From Bacteroidia bacterium (GTDB lineage: Bacteria; Bacteroidota; Bacteroidia; J057; JAIXKT01), in contig JAIXKT010000051.1 of assembly GCA_026932145.1 (NCBI GenBank), positions 1 through 34,456 of the forward strand: a stretch of 34,456 nucleotides of DNA. Reading direction: 5' to 3'. The position numbers and the translations under genes were made by a program. Position 1 is the first letter of the stretch. Every line of letters begins with the position of its first letter. Shown piece after piece: positions 24,888 to 34,145 of the stretch. Below the pieces are notes generated by a model. The model saw only the letters and a list, made by a program, of their open reading frames with translations. It was not told where the DNA came from and ran no database searches.

Positions 24888-26321
24888 TTAATGATGATTG
24901 GAATGAACAGTAGCTAAATTATCACCTACAACACCTGACTCAATAGCTTCTTTTTCTTGGCGGCGTTGCGGAGAATCAGATGCAGATTTTTGAATTGATT
25001 TTACCTCTGCCATAGCAATTACCGGTAAAAATCTCGCAAATAATAGATACAATGTTAAAAATATACCGAATGTCCCGATAAATACACTGATTTCAACCCA
25101 AGTCGGGCTGTACATCGCCCAACTTGAAGGAAGATAATCTCTGTGTAATGAAGTAACGATAATCACAAAACGCTCAAACCACATCCCAACATTTACAAAT
25201 ATTGAAATAATGAAGATTATTAACGGATTGGTTCGTATTTTTTTGAACCAAAACAATTGTGGGGTAACTACGTTACAGGTAAGCATAGACCAATATGCCC
25301 ACCAATATGGGCCAAAGGCTCTGTTTTTAAAGCAGAATACTTCGTATGGATTTCCAGAATACCAAGCAATAAAGAACTCCGTTCCATAAGCTAAACCAAC
25401 CATAGAACCGGTTAGAATAATCACCTTACACATTGCCTCTAAGTGGCTAATTGTAATATAATCTTCTAATTTAAGGACAACCCTGGTTACAATCATCAAT
25501 GTAAGCACCATTCCGAAGCCTGAAAATATAGCTCCTGCAACGAAATACGGTGGAAAAATAGTGGTGTGCCAGCCGGGTATTACTGAAGTAGCGAAGTCAA
25601 AACTAACTATCGTGTGAACAGAGAGTACCAAAGGAGTGGCCATACCGGCTAAAATCAAGCAAAGTACTTCAAAACGAGACCATGCTTTTGCTGAACCTGT
25701 CCAACCCATTGATAATGCTCCGTAGATAGCTTTTGTCATTTTTGACTTAGCACGATCCCGTATCGTTGCTAAATCAGGAATTAAACCTATGTACCAGAAT
25801 ACTAACGAAACTGTAAAATATGTACTAATCGCGAATACGTCCCAAAGTAGTGGAGAGTTAAAGTTCACCCACAAAGATCCGTGTACGTTTGGAATTGGAA
25901 ATACCCAGAACATCAACCATGGCCGCCCCATATGAAGCAGTGGAAATAGCCCTGCGCAAACAACCGCGAAAATAGTCATAGCTTCAGCCGCACGGTTGAT
26001 AGATGTCCGCCACTTCTGGCGAAAGAGTAGTAAAATAGCAGAAATAAGTGTCCCCGCGTGGCCAATACCAATCCAAAAAACGAAATTGGTAATATCCCAT
26101 GCCCAACCAACGGTTTTGTTTAGCCCCCATGCTCCAATTCCTTTGAACAAAGTAACTGTTATGGCGACAATTCCTAGTATGGCTGCTAAGCTAGAAACAG
26201 TAATAGCTCCGAACCAAGCCATAGGCGTTTTGCCTAAAATCGGGCGAACCACATCATCGGAAATATCTGTATAAGATTTTCCTCCGGTTACTAATGGCTC
26301 TCGTATTGGTGATTCAATCAT
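24888..26321 (-). CDS. actC: alternative complex III subunit ActC (NrfD-like)
   Basis: Polytopic membrane subunit of the NrfD/PsrC family that carries the menaquinol-binding site of alternative complex III. About ten transmembrane segments are visible across residues 35-440. Typical blocks are [20 protein letters not shown] in the second helix region and [14 protein letters not shown]. Length 477 is normal. It starts 20 bp after the actB stop and ends four bases before actD, inside one operon. Confidence 0.94.
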   Translation of the reverse strand: MIESPIREPLVTGGKSYTDISDDVVRPILGKTPMAWFGAITVSSLAAILGIVAITVTLFKGIGAWGLNKTVGWAWDITNFVFWIGIGHAGTLISAILLLFRQKWRTSINRAAEAMTIFAVVCAGLFPLLHMGRPWLMFWVFPIPNVHGSLWVNFNSPLLWDVFAISTYFTVSLVFWYIGLIPDLATIRDRAKSKMTKAIYGALSMGWTGSAKAWSRFEVLCLILAGMATPLVLSVHTIVSFDFATSVIPGWHTTIFPPYFVAGAIFSGFGMVLTLMIVTRVVLKLEDYITISHLEAMCKVIILTGSMVGLAYGTEFFIAWYSGNPYEVFCFKNRAFGPYWWAYWSMLTCNVVTPQLFWFKKIRTNPLIIFIISIFVNVGMWFERFVIIVTSLHRDYLPSSWAMYSPTWVEISVFIGTFGIFLTLYLLFARFLPVIAMAEVKSIQKSASDSPQRRQEKEAIESGVVGDNLATVHSNHH

Positions 26322-26341
26322 ATTTTGTTCTGTTGTTTTGT

Positions 26342-29341
26342 TTAAGATTTAGTTTGTTCATCTTTATTACGTACTTTAACTAAGTAGCTTACGTGCGGTT
26401 TCGTTTTGACTTCTTCTAACAAGCGGTAAGCGCGGTCGGACTTGTATAGTTTAGCTATTTGGCTATCCGGATCATTCAAATCGCCGAATACTATTGCGCC
26501 AGAGGGGCAGGAGGCTGAGCAAGCTGTTTGTAGCTGCCCGTCCGGTAAAGGTTTGCCGGAAACCTTAGCGGCTATCTTGGCAGCCTGAATCCGCTGTACA
26601 CAAAATGAGCATTTTTCCATTGTACCGCGAGAACGAACCGTAACATCTGGATTAAGTACCATTCTACCCAAATCATCTACCGGATTATACTGGAAGTTAT
26701 TCACGTTGGTATAATCTAACCAATTGAAACGGCGCACTTTATAAGCGCAGTTGTTCGCACAATATCTCGTACCTACACAACGATTATATACTTGCTGGTT
26801 TAATCCGTCAATACTGTGAACGGTAGCAAGGACTGGACAAACTGTTTCACAAGAAGCATTATCACAATGCTGGCACATTAATGGCTGGAACACTACTTCC
26901 GGCATTTCGGAGGCATCAATGATATTTTCTTTTTCGCTGGAATAATAGCGGTCTATTCTCATCCAGTGCATTTCACGGCGAACAAGCACTTCTTCTTTGC
27001 CAACGACCGGTATGTTATTTTCAGCTTGGCAACTTACGACACAAGCTCCGCATCCGGTGCAAGCGTTTAAGTCAATAGCCATTGCCCAATAGTGGCCGTT
27101 TTTATCATGTTCTGCCCAAAGAGAAACTAAGTCAAATTTTTCATGATTAGCAGCTTGGGGGTCTTTTACATATTCAGATAGAATGGTTTCTTTAACGATT
27201 GGGCGGTTATATTGTGTTGGTTGTGTTTGTGCTAATGCTAATTTATAGCCGGATCCAACTTTGGTGGCTTTAGTAACTTTTGCCCAAGGTTGCCAGTTTC
27301 CATTCAGTATTCCTGTAAGTGTAGCGGCATTTTTTCCGATTCCCAATGCAGCTTTTGGAGCTTTAGTGCGTCCGTATCCCAAGGCTATGCCGAAAGTTCC
27401 TCGGGTTTGGCCGGGTTGGATAATCACCGGTAAATCTATAGATTTACCGCCTTCAACCTCTAACTTCATGATGTCTCCTTGTTCAACTTTCAGTGTTTTA
27501 GCATCTTCGCGGTTCACTGTTATGTAGTTATCCCAAGTTGCTTTCGTTATGGGGTCAGGTAGTTCTTGCAGCCAAGGGTTCCCGGCCATTTCACCGGTTC
27601 CTATACCTACTTTTTGGTAAACCATTAACTCCATAGCTGCACCGCTTGTCTGGGTAACCTCCTGAATGGCAGCAGATAACCCTTTATCGCTGAATTTAAC
27701 CGTTGAAGCCTCAGCCGGAAGTTCTAAAATACCTTCATGAAGTGTGTGTGTCCAAAAAGTCGGGAATGCCGCAGTAGAACCAGTTTTAGGGAATATTGTG
27801 TTTTTCCAATAATCTGCTAAGAAAAGATAAGGATCCCGTGTATCTCCCAACCAAGATAGTAAGTTTTGCTGGAATTGCCGCGTATTAAACAAATGGTTAA
27901 TTGTTGGCTGCTGAATACTAAAACTATTGTGGAATGGCTCTGCATCTCCCCAAGATTCTAAGTAGTTATTATCAGGAAGTACGTATTGGCAAACATCGGA
28001 TGTTTCATCAATATGGCTGGAGAAAGAAACGGATAACTTTAATTTTCCAATAGCATTTTTGATGGTTTCTCCATTGGGGTGGGAATATACCGGATTGCAG
28101 TTGTAAAGTAGCAATCCTTCTACAGAACCGGCATTAATTTCTTCTATTAATTTAGCCATTTCCGAATCTTTTCCTTGTCGTAGGTTTGAAGGGCGGCTAA
28201 AATCTATTGTTGTGCCGACATTTCCAAGTAGGTTATTGATGGTATTCACCAATATTTGAACTCCTACTTGGTTTGATCCGGAAACTACAATTCCGTTTCC
28301 TTTATTTGCCCAGAGGTCTTGCGCAGCTTTTGAAACCAGATTTCCGGCAGCATCCATACCGCCTTCTGCACCGGCCTGCCCAGCTAACTTGGCAATTTCA
28401 TTATACAGTTTTAAAACGTATTTACCTTCATCACTTGGCTTCATCGGAGCCCGATAATCAGCGTTAGATCCTGTTAATGAAAGGTTTGTTTCAAACTGAT
28501 AATGACGAGACATTTCTTTTTGGCCATTTACCAAAGAACGGTTTTTAACCCATTGTTTAGTAAATGTGGTTGGTGTTAGCCAAGTTCCCAAAAAGTCTGC
28601 ATTAAATCCGACTATAATTTTAGCCTTATCAAAGCGATAGTGAGGTAATACTGCCTTATCAAAGCATTGTTGGTTAGCTTCTAAAATAGCAGAAGAAGAA
28701 TATGAGTCGTAAGTAATATGACGAACTTTAAACTTTTCTGCAAAAGTCTGTATTAATGAGCGAGTTGAGGGGCTTAAAATAGAATGACTCAGTAATACTA
28801 TCTTTCCTGATAGTTCGCCGAGTTTTGTTTTTATTTGGTTATCAACATCTTCCCATTTTGTTTCTGTTTTATTGGCTATTGGGCCTTTTAATCGTGCATT
28901 ATCATATAAGCTCAACACGGAGGCGTGTGCGCGTGTACTTACGCCGCCCTCAGAGATAGGGGAAGTTGAGTTTCCTTCAATTTTGATTGGGCGGCCTTCA
29001 CGGGTTTTTACTAAAATACTGTTATATTCTGATCCGTCATAAAATGTTGAAGCATAGTAATTTGGGACACCCGGCATCAGATCATTGGGCTTTACGATGT
29101 AGGGTAAAGCGTATCTAACTGGGGTTTTTTCACAAGCGGCCAAGGTAGCTGCGGTGATACCAAATCCCAAATATTTTAGAAAATCCCGCCGATTGCTGTT
29201 TAGACCTAATGAGGAGTCATCAAAGATCTCCTCAACGGGGATATCTTTATTATTTTCCGGCTGATTTTCTGTAGAAGGGTTAATAACTCCCTCTAAATCA
29301 GTAAAATCCGTAAAACAAATTTTATTATTTTTATCTTCCAT
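26342..29341 (-). CDS. actB: alternative complex III subunit ActB (molybdopterin-like plus iron-sulfur)
   Basis: Large periplasmic subunit of alternative complex III, 999 residues. A Tat-type signal lies after a 50-residue leader ([20 protein letters not shown]). Residues of about 80-740 resemble the molybdopterin oxidoreductase fold, which carries no molybdenum cofactor in characterised ActB. The C-terminal 250 residues hold the ferredoxin-like domain with four cluster motifs: [35 protein letters not shown] and CSFCVQRI...CSASC. In the known complex these bind three [4Fe-4S] and one [3Fe-4S] cluster. This fused form joins what are separate subunits in PSR-type enzymes. It starts 45 bp after actA, preceded by a weak TCTCC-containing stretch. 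Confidence 0.95.
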   Translation of the reverse strand: MEDKNNKICFTDFTDLEGVINPSTENQPENNKDIPVEEIFDDSSLGLNSNRRDFLKYLGFGITAATLAACEKTPVRYALPYIVKPNDLMPGVPNYYASTFYDGSEYNSILVKTREGRPIKIEGNSTSPISEGGVSTRAHASVLSLYDNARLKGPIANKTETKWEDVDNQIKTKLGELSGKIVLLSHSILSPSTRSLIQTFAEKFKVRHITYDSYSSSAILEANQQCFDKAVLPHYRFDKAKIIVGFNADFLGTWLTPTTFTKQWVKNRSLVNGQKEMSRHYQFETNLSLTGSNADYRAPMKPSDEGKYVLKLYNEIAKLAGQAGAEGGMDAAGNLVSKAAQDLWANKGNGIVVSGSNQVGVQILVNTINNLLGNVGTTIDFSRPSNLRQGKDSEMAKLIEEINAGSVEGLLLYNCNPVYSHPNGETIKNAIGKLKLSVSFSSHIDETSDVCQYVLPDNNYLESWGDAEPFHNSFSIQQPTINHLFNTRQFQQNLLSWLGDTRDPYLFLADYWKNTIFPKTGSTAAFPTFWTHTLHEGILELPAEASTVKFSDKGLSAAIQEVTQTSGAAMELMVYQKVGIGTGEMAGNPWLQELPDPITKATWDNYITVNREDAKTLKVEQGDIMKLEVEGGKSIDLPVIIQPGQTRGTFGIALGYGRTKAPKAALGIGKNAATLTGILNGNWQPWAKVTKATKVGSGYKLALAQTQPTQYNRPIVKETILSEYVKDPQAANHEKFDLVSLWAEHDKNGHYWAMAIDLNACTGCGACVVSCQAENNIPVVGKEEVLVRREMHWMRIDRYYSSEKENIIDASEMPEVVFQPLMCQHCDNASCETVCPVLATVHSIDGLNQQVYNRCVGTRYCANNCAYKVRRFNWLDYTNVNNFQYNPVDDLGRMVLNPDVTVRSRGTMEKCSFCVQRIQAAKIAAKVSGKPLPDGQLQTACSASCPSGAIVFGDLNDPDSQIAKLYKSDRAYRLLEEVKTKPHVSYLVKVRNKDEQTKS

Positions 29342-29386
29342 GGAGATTTAATTATGAGTTAATTTTTTACGAAAAGTCAATATTTC

Positions 29387-30703
29387 TTAATAGTGGCAAC
29401 GGGCACAGTCTATTCCTCCGAGTTTTGCTACTGTAATTTTTTCTTCTTTTCCGATTTTACCTTTTTGGAGTTCATCATGAACTTTCAGGTAATAATCATT
29501 TTTAGCTACATCTACTTCGGTTTCTCTATGGCAATTTATACACCAGCCCATTGTGAGCGGGGCATATTGATAAACAACTTCCATTTCTTGAACCTGACCG
29601 TGGCAAGTTTGGCACTCTAATTTGCCGCCTTTAACGTGCATTGAGTGATTAAAAGAAACGAAGTCTGGTAGGTTGTGTACCCGTACCCACTTTATTGGTT
29701 GGCCTGTTTCTTTAGCTTTATATAGTTTTTGGATTTCCGGCTTGTCGCTGGCTGTATAGATGTGGCAATTCATACAGATATTTACAGAGGGAATTGTAGC
29801 GTTTTTGCTTTTTTCTACCCCTACGTGGCAATAGTTACAGCTGATCTGATACTGCCCTGCATGTAGTTTGTGTGAATATGCTATAGGCTGCGTAGGTTGG
29901 TAGTATTGTTTTACGCCAACGGCGCGGGCTTTTTCTACTACAAAACCTCCAACTACACATAAGATAACGAACCCAAATCCGGCTATTACGAATGGATTTT
30001 TCAACATAGCCATCAATGATTCTTTGTAGGTATAAGGTTGCTGGGTAGTTTTTTCGCGCATTCCCTTTTGCAGGGCTGCAGCAATTAATAGTATTAAGAA
30101 CAACCCGAAAGCGGTTATTATTGATACAGGGAATAATATAGAACCTGGCGGGGTGAATTTGTGCTGTCCTGTAGCAGTAGTCTGCTGGGCTGCGGTAGTT
30201 TTTCCGGCAGATGTATCTTTGGATGCCGTGGCTCCGGCTTTTAACTTGGCTTCTTCATCCTTAACATAGGTAAATATTGCCTTAATGTCATCGTCAGAAA
30301 GAGTTGTAAAAGGAGTCATTGGGATTTTATTATACTCCTCAAAAAGTTTTACGGCATAGGCATCTCCAGATTTAACTAAATCTTGGGAGTTTTTTACCCA
30401 TTTAATTAACCAATCCATCTGTCGCCGTTCCTCGATTCCTTGCAGAGCAGGCCCTACTAATTTTTTATCTACCGCATGACAAGCGGAACAATTTGCCTTA
30501 AACAATTGTTCTCCATTTGGCTGCGCGTAGGCAGAAAGCCCAAAAAATAGCAGCATAAAGAGAAAACTCAACACTTTATACAGCCCTACATTTCTCGAAG
30601 GCGACAACTCTTCAAAAAAATTATCTTTGTAATTTTCTGATTCAAAGATTTTTAAACAATTTTTATCCATGCTTTTATCAGTCGTTTTTGGCAGTAACAA
30701 CAT
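29387..30703 (-). CDS. actA: alternative complex III subunit ActA with N-terminal cytochrome c (six hemes)
   Basis: Multi-heme cytochrome c subunit of alternative complex III. Six CxxCH motifs are seen: CSACH near residue 72 in a separate N-terminal mono-heme domain, then CNYCH, CMNCH, CQTCH, CINCH and CARCH in the classic penta-heme domain (about residues 285-438). Two membrane segments lie between them (ILFPVSIITAFGLFLILLI near 190 and FVIAGFGFVILCVVGGFVV near 240). The signal-like segment LSFLFMLLFFGLSAYAQ begins only near residue 45, so the N-terminus is long; the ATG at 30670 (MDKNCLK) is another possible start. It is the first gene of the act operon. The mono-heme fusion adds an electron-transfer module to the usual five hemes. 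Confidence 0.93.
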   Translation of the reverse strand: MLLLPKTTDKSMDKNCLKIFESENYKDNFFEELSPSRNVGLYKVLSFLFMLLFFGLSAYAQPNGEQLFKANCSACHAVDKKLVGPALQGIEERRQMDWLIKWVKNSQDLVKSGDAYAVKLFEEYNKIPMTPFTTLSDDDIKAIFTYVKDEEAKLKAGATASKDTSAGKTTAAQQTTATGQHKFTPPGSILFPVSIITAFGLFLILLIAAALQKGMREKTTQQPYTYKESLMAMLKNPFVIAGFGFVILCVVGGFVVEKARAVGVKQYYQPTQPIAYSHKLHAGQYQISCNYCHVGVEKSKNATIPSVNICMNCHIYTASDKPEIQKLYKAKETGQPIKWVRVHNLPDFVSFNHSMHVKGGKLECQTCHGQVQEMEVVYQYAPLTMGWCINCHRETEVDVAKNDYYLKVHDELQKGKIGKEEKITVAKLGGIDCARCHY

Positions 30704-30744
30704 ACTCTAAAACGGCTGCAAGTTAGCAAGCCCAAGTCATTGCA

Positions 30745-30772
30745 CAAATATTGTTGAGATTTTTTTTCAAAA
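30745..30772 (-). promoter_or_regulatory. weak promoter candidate for the act operon
   Basis: On the minus strand TTTTG (30772-30768) is followed after 15 bp by AATATTTG (30752-30745), one mismatch from TAnnTTTG. It lies about 42 bp before the actA ATG. The spacing is about four bases shorter than usual, so the match is weak. Confidence 0.2.
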
Positions 30773-30880
30773 TATTTTAATTTTGAATTATTCTAAATTA
30801 CTTGACGTTTTTTTTGTGTAGTCTTTGTGCTCCTAATGCCTATTTAGGCTCTTGCTTTTGAGAAATAAATATCCCAATGC

Positions 30881-30896
30881 CAAAACTATAGTTTTG
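30881..30896. promoter_or_regulatory. 16-bp perfect palindrome between dgt and the act operon
   Basis: CAAAACTATAGTTTTG is its own reverse complement. Each strand contains TAGTTTTG, an exact TAnnTTTG -7 match, so it could be a promoter element in either direction, an operator, or a short hairpin after the dGTPase gene (stop at 30927). On the minus strand GTTG lies 21 bp upstream as a partial -33. It sits about 180 bp before actA. Confidence 0.3.
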
Positions 30897-30926
30897 TATT
30901 TTTGAACCACAACCCAAGATTGTAAC

Positions 30927-32300
30927 CTAAATAGCAATTCCTAACTTTCTGGAAAAATCTAATACATATAAGTCTGTCATGCCGGCAACAAAGCAAACTA
31001 TGCCCATTAATTGATTATAGAGGCCGTTATCACCACTACTTCCAGACCCCGGAACACCATATCTACTAACAGGATCTCTTACTAAGTGTTCATAGATAAA
31101 TTGTTTGGGGATAAACTTTTTGATTTTAGCACTTCGTGTAGTATTTGGGTTTTCTATGAGTGCTTCTATCAAGACTTTTAGAAGTTCCTGAAGTTGTCGG
31201 TTGCCATCAAGTTCCATACTCAATACATGCGGATGCTCATACAGGCGGGTACGGGTAATTATTTTGATTTCTTTTAATACTTGGCTTTGGGCACTTGGAA
31301 TGGACTTTATCAAAGGTTCAAAAACAGGTTGGTCATCGGGGCATAATAAGGTATCCATTTTTTCTTCAAAAACTTGGGAAACTTGATGTACCAGTTTGTT
31401 GATACATCTTCCGCGCAAATAGGCAATACATTCATTGGCATCTTGAATGTGGTGGTAGTTATAGGTTCTGATTTCTTCTGCTGCGATAGTCTGCAAGAGT
31501 GTTTCTGCTTCCTGAAATGTTACTAATTGGAGGCGGAAAGCGTCTTCAAAATCCATAATTTGATAGCAAATATCATCAGCGGCTTCTACTAAGAATGCAA
31601 GTGGATGCCTTAGATAACAGCCGTATTCATATTCAACGAGTTGTGCGTGGTTAGCTAATTTTAGCATATTTTCTGCCTCTGCCTGAAAATATCCCCATTT
31701 AGGGAAACCACTATGAGTAGAGTGGTGCGGATACTTACTGAAAGCAAGCAGTGTAGATGCCGTTAAATGTAAGCCCCCTAAATTATTTTTTGAGTTAGTA
31801 TTCGTAAGTAGGTGAAAACCATGAGCATTGCCTTCAAAGTTTTCAAAGTCAGATTTATATTTTTCGGGTAAATCTTCGGTAAGGTTATAGCCATAGCCGT
31901 TTTTAAAAAAGTCCGAGATAGCATCTTCGCCTGCGTGGCCAAAAGGGGGATTTCCAACGTCATGAGCTAATGCCGCCGCTGCAACAATAGCTCCAATATC
32001 TCCCTGCGTTAATACTTTTTGTAGCGTAGGAGATTTTTGTAGAATAAAACTCCCGCACATCCTGCCCAGTGACCGCCCTACGCTGGATACTTCTAAGCTG
32101 TGTGTTAATCGGTTATGAACCAAAACACTTCCCGGTAATGGATAAACTTGGGTTTTATTTTGAAGTCGGCGAAAAAAAGAGGAAAATATTATCCGGTCAA
32201 AATCCCGTTCAAACTCTGACCGAGCATATTCTTGGCTTGGCAGAAATTCTGATTGTCCATAACGGTTCAGCGGAAATAACGTATCCCAATCTAAAGGCAT
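30927..32300 (-). CDS. dgt: dGTP triphosphohydrolase (HD superfamily)
   Basis: Hydrolyses dGTP (or other dNTPs) to the nucleoside and triphosphate; metal-dependent HD enzyme in the cytoplasm. The N-terminal block FERDFDRIIFSSFFRRLQNK and QVYPLPGSVLVHNRLTHSLE carry the first metal-binding His; the HD pair is in AAALAHDVGNPPFGHAGE near residue 115. VEAADDICYQIMDFEDA holds the last metal Asp. These are the standard dGTPase blocks, and length 457 is normal for the family. It starts six bases after the stop of the Rrf2-type regulator gene, so the two form one operon. Substrate preference and allosteric behaviour cannot be read from sequence. Confidence 0.94.
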   Translation of the reverse strand: MPLDWDTLFPLNRYGQSEFLPSQEYARSEFERDFDRIIFSSFFRRLQNKTQVYPLPGSVLVHNRLTHSLEVSSVGRSLGRMCGSFILQKSPTLQKVLTQGDIGAIVAAAALAHDVGNPPFGHAGEDAISDFFKNGYGYNLTEDLPEKYKSDFENFEGNAHGFHLLTNTNSKNNLGGLHLTASTLLAFSKYPHHSTHSGFPKWGYFQAEAENMLKLANHAQLVEYEYGCYLRHPLAFLVEAADDICYQIMDFEDAFRLQLVTFQEAETLLQTIAAEEIRTYNYHHIQDANECIAYLRGRCINKLVHQVSQVFEEKMDTLLCPDDQPVFEPLIKSIPSAQSQVLKEIKIITRTRLYEHPHVLSMELDGNRQLQELLKVLIEALIENPNTTRSAKIKKFIPKQFIYEHLVRDPVSRYGVPGSGSSGDNGLYNQLMGIVCFVAGMTDLYVLDFSRKLGIAI

Positions 32301-32306
32301 TAGAAA

Positions 32307-32756
32307 CTACTCGGATTGTTGTATAGCTTTCGTAAGATTATCTTCCCTATCCAAAATAGATTGTAGGCTATTTTCTTTTAGTAATTGGACGGAACTGTTT
32401 CGTACGTCAATAAATACATCTCGGATGCCGCAGGTTTTTTCGTCATTACAGTCGCTACAGCGTTCATAAAACTGAAAAGTAGTACATGGAAGAAGTCCGA
32501 TGGCACCGTTCAAAAGCCGGATAACTTCTGCTATACTTACCTCATGAGGGGGACGAGCCAAATAATAGCCTCCTTTACGTCCTTTTTTGCTCCCTAATAT
32601 TCCGTGATTTTTCATATCTAACAAAATTGCTTCCAGAAATTTTCTGGGAAGTTTTTGATTTTTAGATATATCGCTGATTAAAACCGGGCCTTCGTTGTAG
32701 TGCTTAGCTAAATACACTAAACTGCTTATTCCATACTTTGCTCTCTTGGATAGCAT
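32307..32756 (-). CDS. Rrf2 family transcriptional regulator with a cysteine cluster
   Basis: Small winged-helix repressor of the Rrf2/IscR family, 149 residues. The DNA-binding half is typical (MLSKRAKYGISSLVYLAKHY, ISKNQKLPRKFLEAILLDMK, KGRKGGYYLARPPHEVS). The C-terminal half has four Cys in CTTFQFYERCSDCNDEKTC (C-x8-C-x2-C-x5-C), a plausible iron-sulfur site for sensing iron, redox state or nitric oxide. It is the first gene of an operon with dgt, six bases apart. A strong promoter with a 12-bp palindrome in its spacer lies directly upstream, which suggests autoregulation. Which other genes it controls cannot be told. Confidence 0.9.
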   Translation of the reverse strand: MLSKRAKYGISSLVYLAKHYNEGPVLISDISKNQKLPRKFLEAILLDMKNHGILGSKKGRKGGYYLARPPHEVSIAEVIRLLNGAIGLLPCTTFQFYERCSDCNDEKTCGIRDVFIDVRNSSVQLLKENSLQSILDREDNLTKAIQQSE

Positions 32757-32778
32757 GATAAATTCTATTTTGGGTACG

Positions 32779-32810
32779 CAAATATAACTATCGTAATAAT
32801 ATTATTCAAA
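32779..32810 (-). promoter_or_regulatory. promoter of the Rrf2-dgt operon with embedded palindrome
   Basis: The minus strand has TTTG (32810-32807), a 20-bp spacer, and TATATTTG (32786-32779), an exact Bacteroidota promoter. The expected start is near 32772, 16 nt before the ATG. The spacer contains AATAATATTATT (32795-32806), a perfect 12-bp palindrome placed where a bound repressor would block RNA polymerase. The regulator encoded directly downstream is the obvious candidate. Confidence 0.6.
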
Positions 32811-33175
32811 GATTTTATAGTGAAATAGCTATATTTTAGGTTGGCTTTTAGCTATGATTTAAACTGTATGGAAACTATAAAAAAATTGTTGCAGGTTTAA
32901 TGAATTTAAGAACTGCAACAATCTTGATTTGCTTTTAAGCGATATTATTTGGGAATAAATCTTTCCGAAAAATATCTTGAAAAACAGAATTAACTGCCGT
33001 TTTCAAGATATTGGCATCGGTTCGGCAGTTTGGCAAAGATGATTAGCTCTTTTGGCTAAGTTGCTTGTTTGGAATTTTCAGTTTTTCCTCTATGTAAAGC
33101 AAAATTTGATTATGCAGTAAAAGCTAAATCTTGTGCTTATTCTTTTAAGATACAAAGATTTTTTCGAAAAATCCC
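32811..33175. other. gene-free spacer with several paired segments, possible structured RNA
   Basis: No convincing reading frame is seen in this part of the 473-bp gap between the Rrf2 and DUF1573 genes. It holds three strong pairings: ATTGTTGCAG (32885-32894) with CTGCAACAAT (32913-32922); AATATCTTGAAAA (32971-32983) with TTTTCAAGATATT (33000-33012); and AACTGCCG (32992-32999) with CGGCAGTT (33023-33030). The last pairs the loop of the second hairpin with downstream sequence, which is the layout of an H-type pseudoknot. No tRNA, tmRNA, SRP RNA or RNase P RNA signature was recognised. A small RNA or a regulatory leader is possible but unproven. Confidence 0.4.
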
Positions 33176-33214
33176 TTGCCTTATCACTAACTAATTATGT
33201 TAGCGATAAGGCAA
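33176..33214 (-). terminator. hairpin terminator after the DUF1573 gene
   Basis: A 16-bp stem (33176-33191 with 33199-33214) closes a 7-nt loop, 15 bp past the DUF1573 stop. The one imperfect pair is a G-U wobble in the minus-strand RNA but an A-C mismatch on the plus strand, which points to use on the minus strand. A GGGATTTTT stretch follows on that strand. Confidence 0.65.
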
Positions 33215-33229
33215 AATGCTGTTTACTGC

Positions 33230-33748
33230 TTAGTTATTGTTGGGAACAGCTTGAGCCGTAACTTCGCCTTCTATGTAAATCATGGTTACTGCCGGTTCTG
33301 TGTTTGCAGTGATAGTAACTGCTTTTTTCTGGGGTCCCATTTTTCCTGCGGTGTTAAATGCTACTTGAATTTCGCCGCTATTGCCGGGTTTAATTGGGTC
33401 TCTGCTCCAACTGGGGGTTGTGCAACCGCAACTTGCTTGAACATTAGATAGAATTAAATCCGACTTTCCGGTGTTTGTAAACTTAAAGGTGTATTTTACA
33501 ACTTCTCCCTGTGTGGCCTTCCCAAAGTTATAGGTGTTTTGTGCAAAAACAATGGCAGGCGATTTAGATTGGGCGGTTTCGGTAGCCGGTTTGGGCTGGA
33601 GTTCCATATTTTCAGCCGGAGTAGTTACCGGTGCTTCTACCGAACTCTCGGTAGGGGCTTTCTCTTTCTTCTTTTTCTGTCCATAACCGAGAAACGAAAC
33701 AAATAAGAATACAGCCAGAAAAGCTATTTTAGTTAAAGATGAGTACAT
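33230..33748 (-). CDS. DUF1573 domain-containing secreted protein
   Basis: Exported protein of 172 residues. The signal peptide is MYSSLTKIAFLAVFLFVSFLGYG, then a Lys-rich stretch (QKKKKEKAP) and a low-complexity Pro/Glu/Thr linker to about residue 65. The rest is one DUF1573 domain, an immunoglobulin-like fold common in Bacteroidota (NTYNFGKATQGEVVKYTFKF, ASCGCTTPSWSRDPIKPG, then GEIQVAFNTAGKMG). The ASCGCT motif is the family hallmark. The function is unknown. It appears monocistronic, with a clear hairpin terminator directly after it. Confidence 0.88.
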   Translation of the reverse strand: MYSSLTKIAFLAVFLFVSFLGYGQKKKKEKAPTESSVEAPVTTPAENMELQPKPATETAQSKSPAIVFAQNTYNFGKATQGEVVKYTFKFTNTGKSDLILSNVQASCGCTTPSWSRDPIKPGNSGEIQVAFNTAGKMGPQKKAVTITANTEPAVTMIYIEGEVTAQAVPNNN

Positions 33749-33853
33749 ATTCTTTTTAAAAAAATTGAACGCGAATATACTAATTTTTATCTGAAAAAAT
33801 AATGTTATCTGAAATAAAAAATAATGCTATGGCACTAAATACATATTCGGTAG

Positions 33854-33907
33854 CAATAGCGTCCTAAATAAATTTTAAGCCAATCAAATTTATTTAGGAC
33901 GCTATTG
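33854..33907. repeat. perfect 22-bp inverted repeat with 10-nt loop
   Basis: The arms 33854-33875 and 33886-33907 are exact reverse complements; the core is AGCGTCCTAAATAAATTT. The right arm contains the stop codon of the HNH reading frame (33902-33904). It could work as a two-way hairpin terminator between the DUF1573 promoter region and the HNH gene, although neither side has a U-run. A remnant of a mobile element or a recombination site is another option. Confidence 0.7.
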
Positions 33908-34141
33908 GTTAATAATCTCTTTTAGTTCCGCTATTGTCAATATAGTGTTATTTTCAAGTTTTGAAATTCCTTTGTGTATCATTTTATGACAATTGCTACA
34001 AACAAGTGCAATATCGTTTTTCGTTGTTTTAGTTTCTTTCGTTTCGTTTAATGGTTTCAAATGATGTGCTTCAATAAAACCTTGTCCTAATAAACCATAT
34101 TTTTCAAAAAATGAAAAACCACAAACTTCACAGTTAAGCAT
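33902..34141 (-). CDS. HNH endonuclease domain, C-terminal piece of a frameshifted gene
   Basis: Small nuclease domain. It has the zinc-binding Cys pairs CEVC and CSNC, the catalytic HNH-type motif EAHHLKPLNE, and DIALVCSNCHKMIH, all typical of stand-alone HNH endonucleases related to restriction enzymes. At 79 residues starting with MLNCEVCGF it lacks the usual N-terminal part. The same frame extended upstream reads KALLSNPMLNCEVCG, which continues naturally from the end of the preceding piece (34146-34361). One extra A in the AAAA run at about 34164-34167 would join both. So the ATG at 34141 is probably an internal Met, and the gene is broken or mis-sequenced here. Its stop lies in the arm of a perfect inverted repeat. 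Confidence 0.7.
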   Translation of the reverse strand: MLNCEVCGFSFFEKYGLLGQGFIEAHHLKPLNETKETKTTKNDIALVCSNCHKMIHKGISKLENNTILTIAELKEIINQ

Positions 34142-34145
34142 TGGA

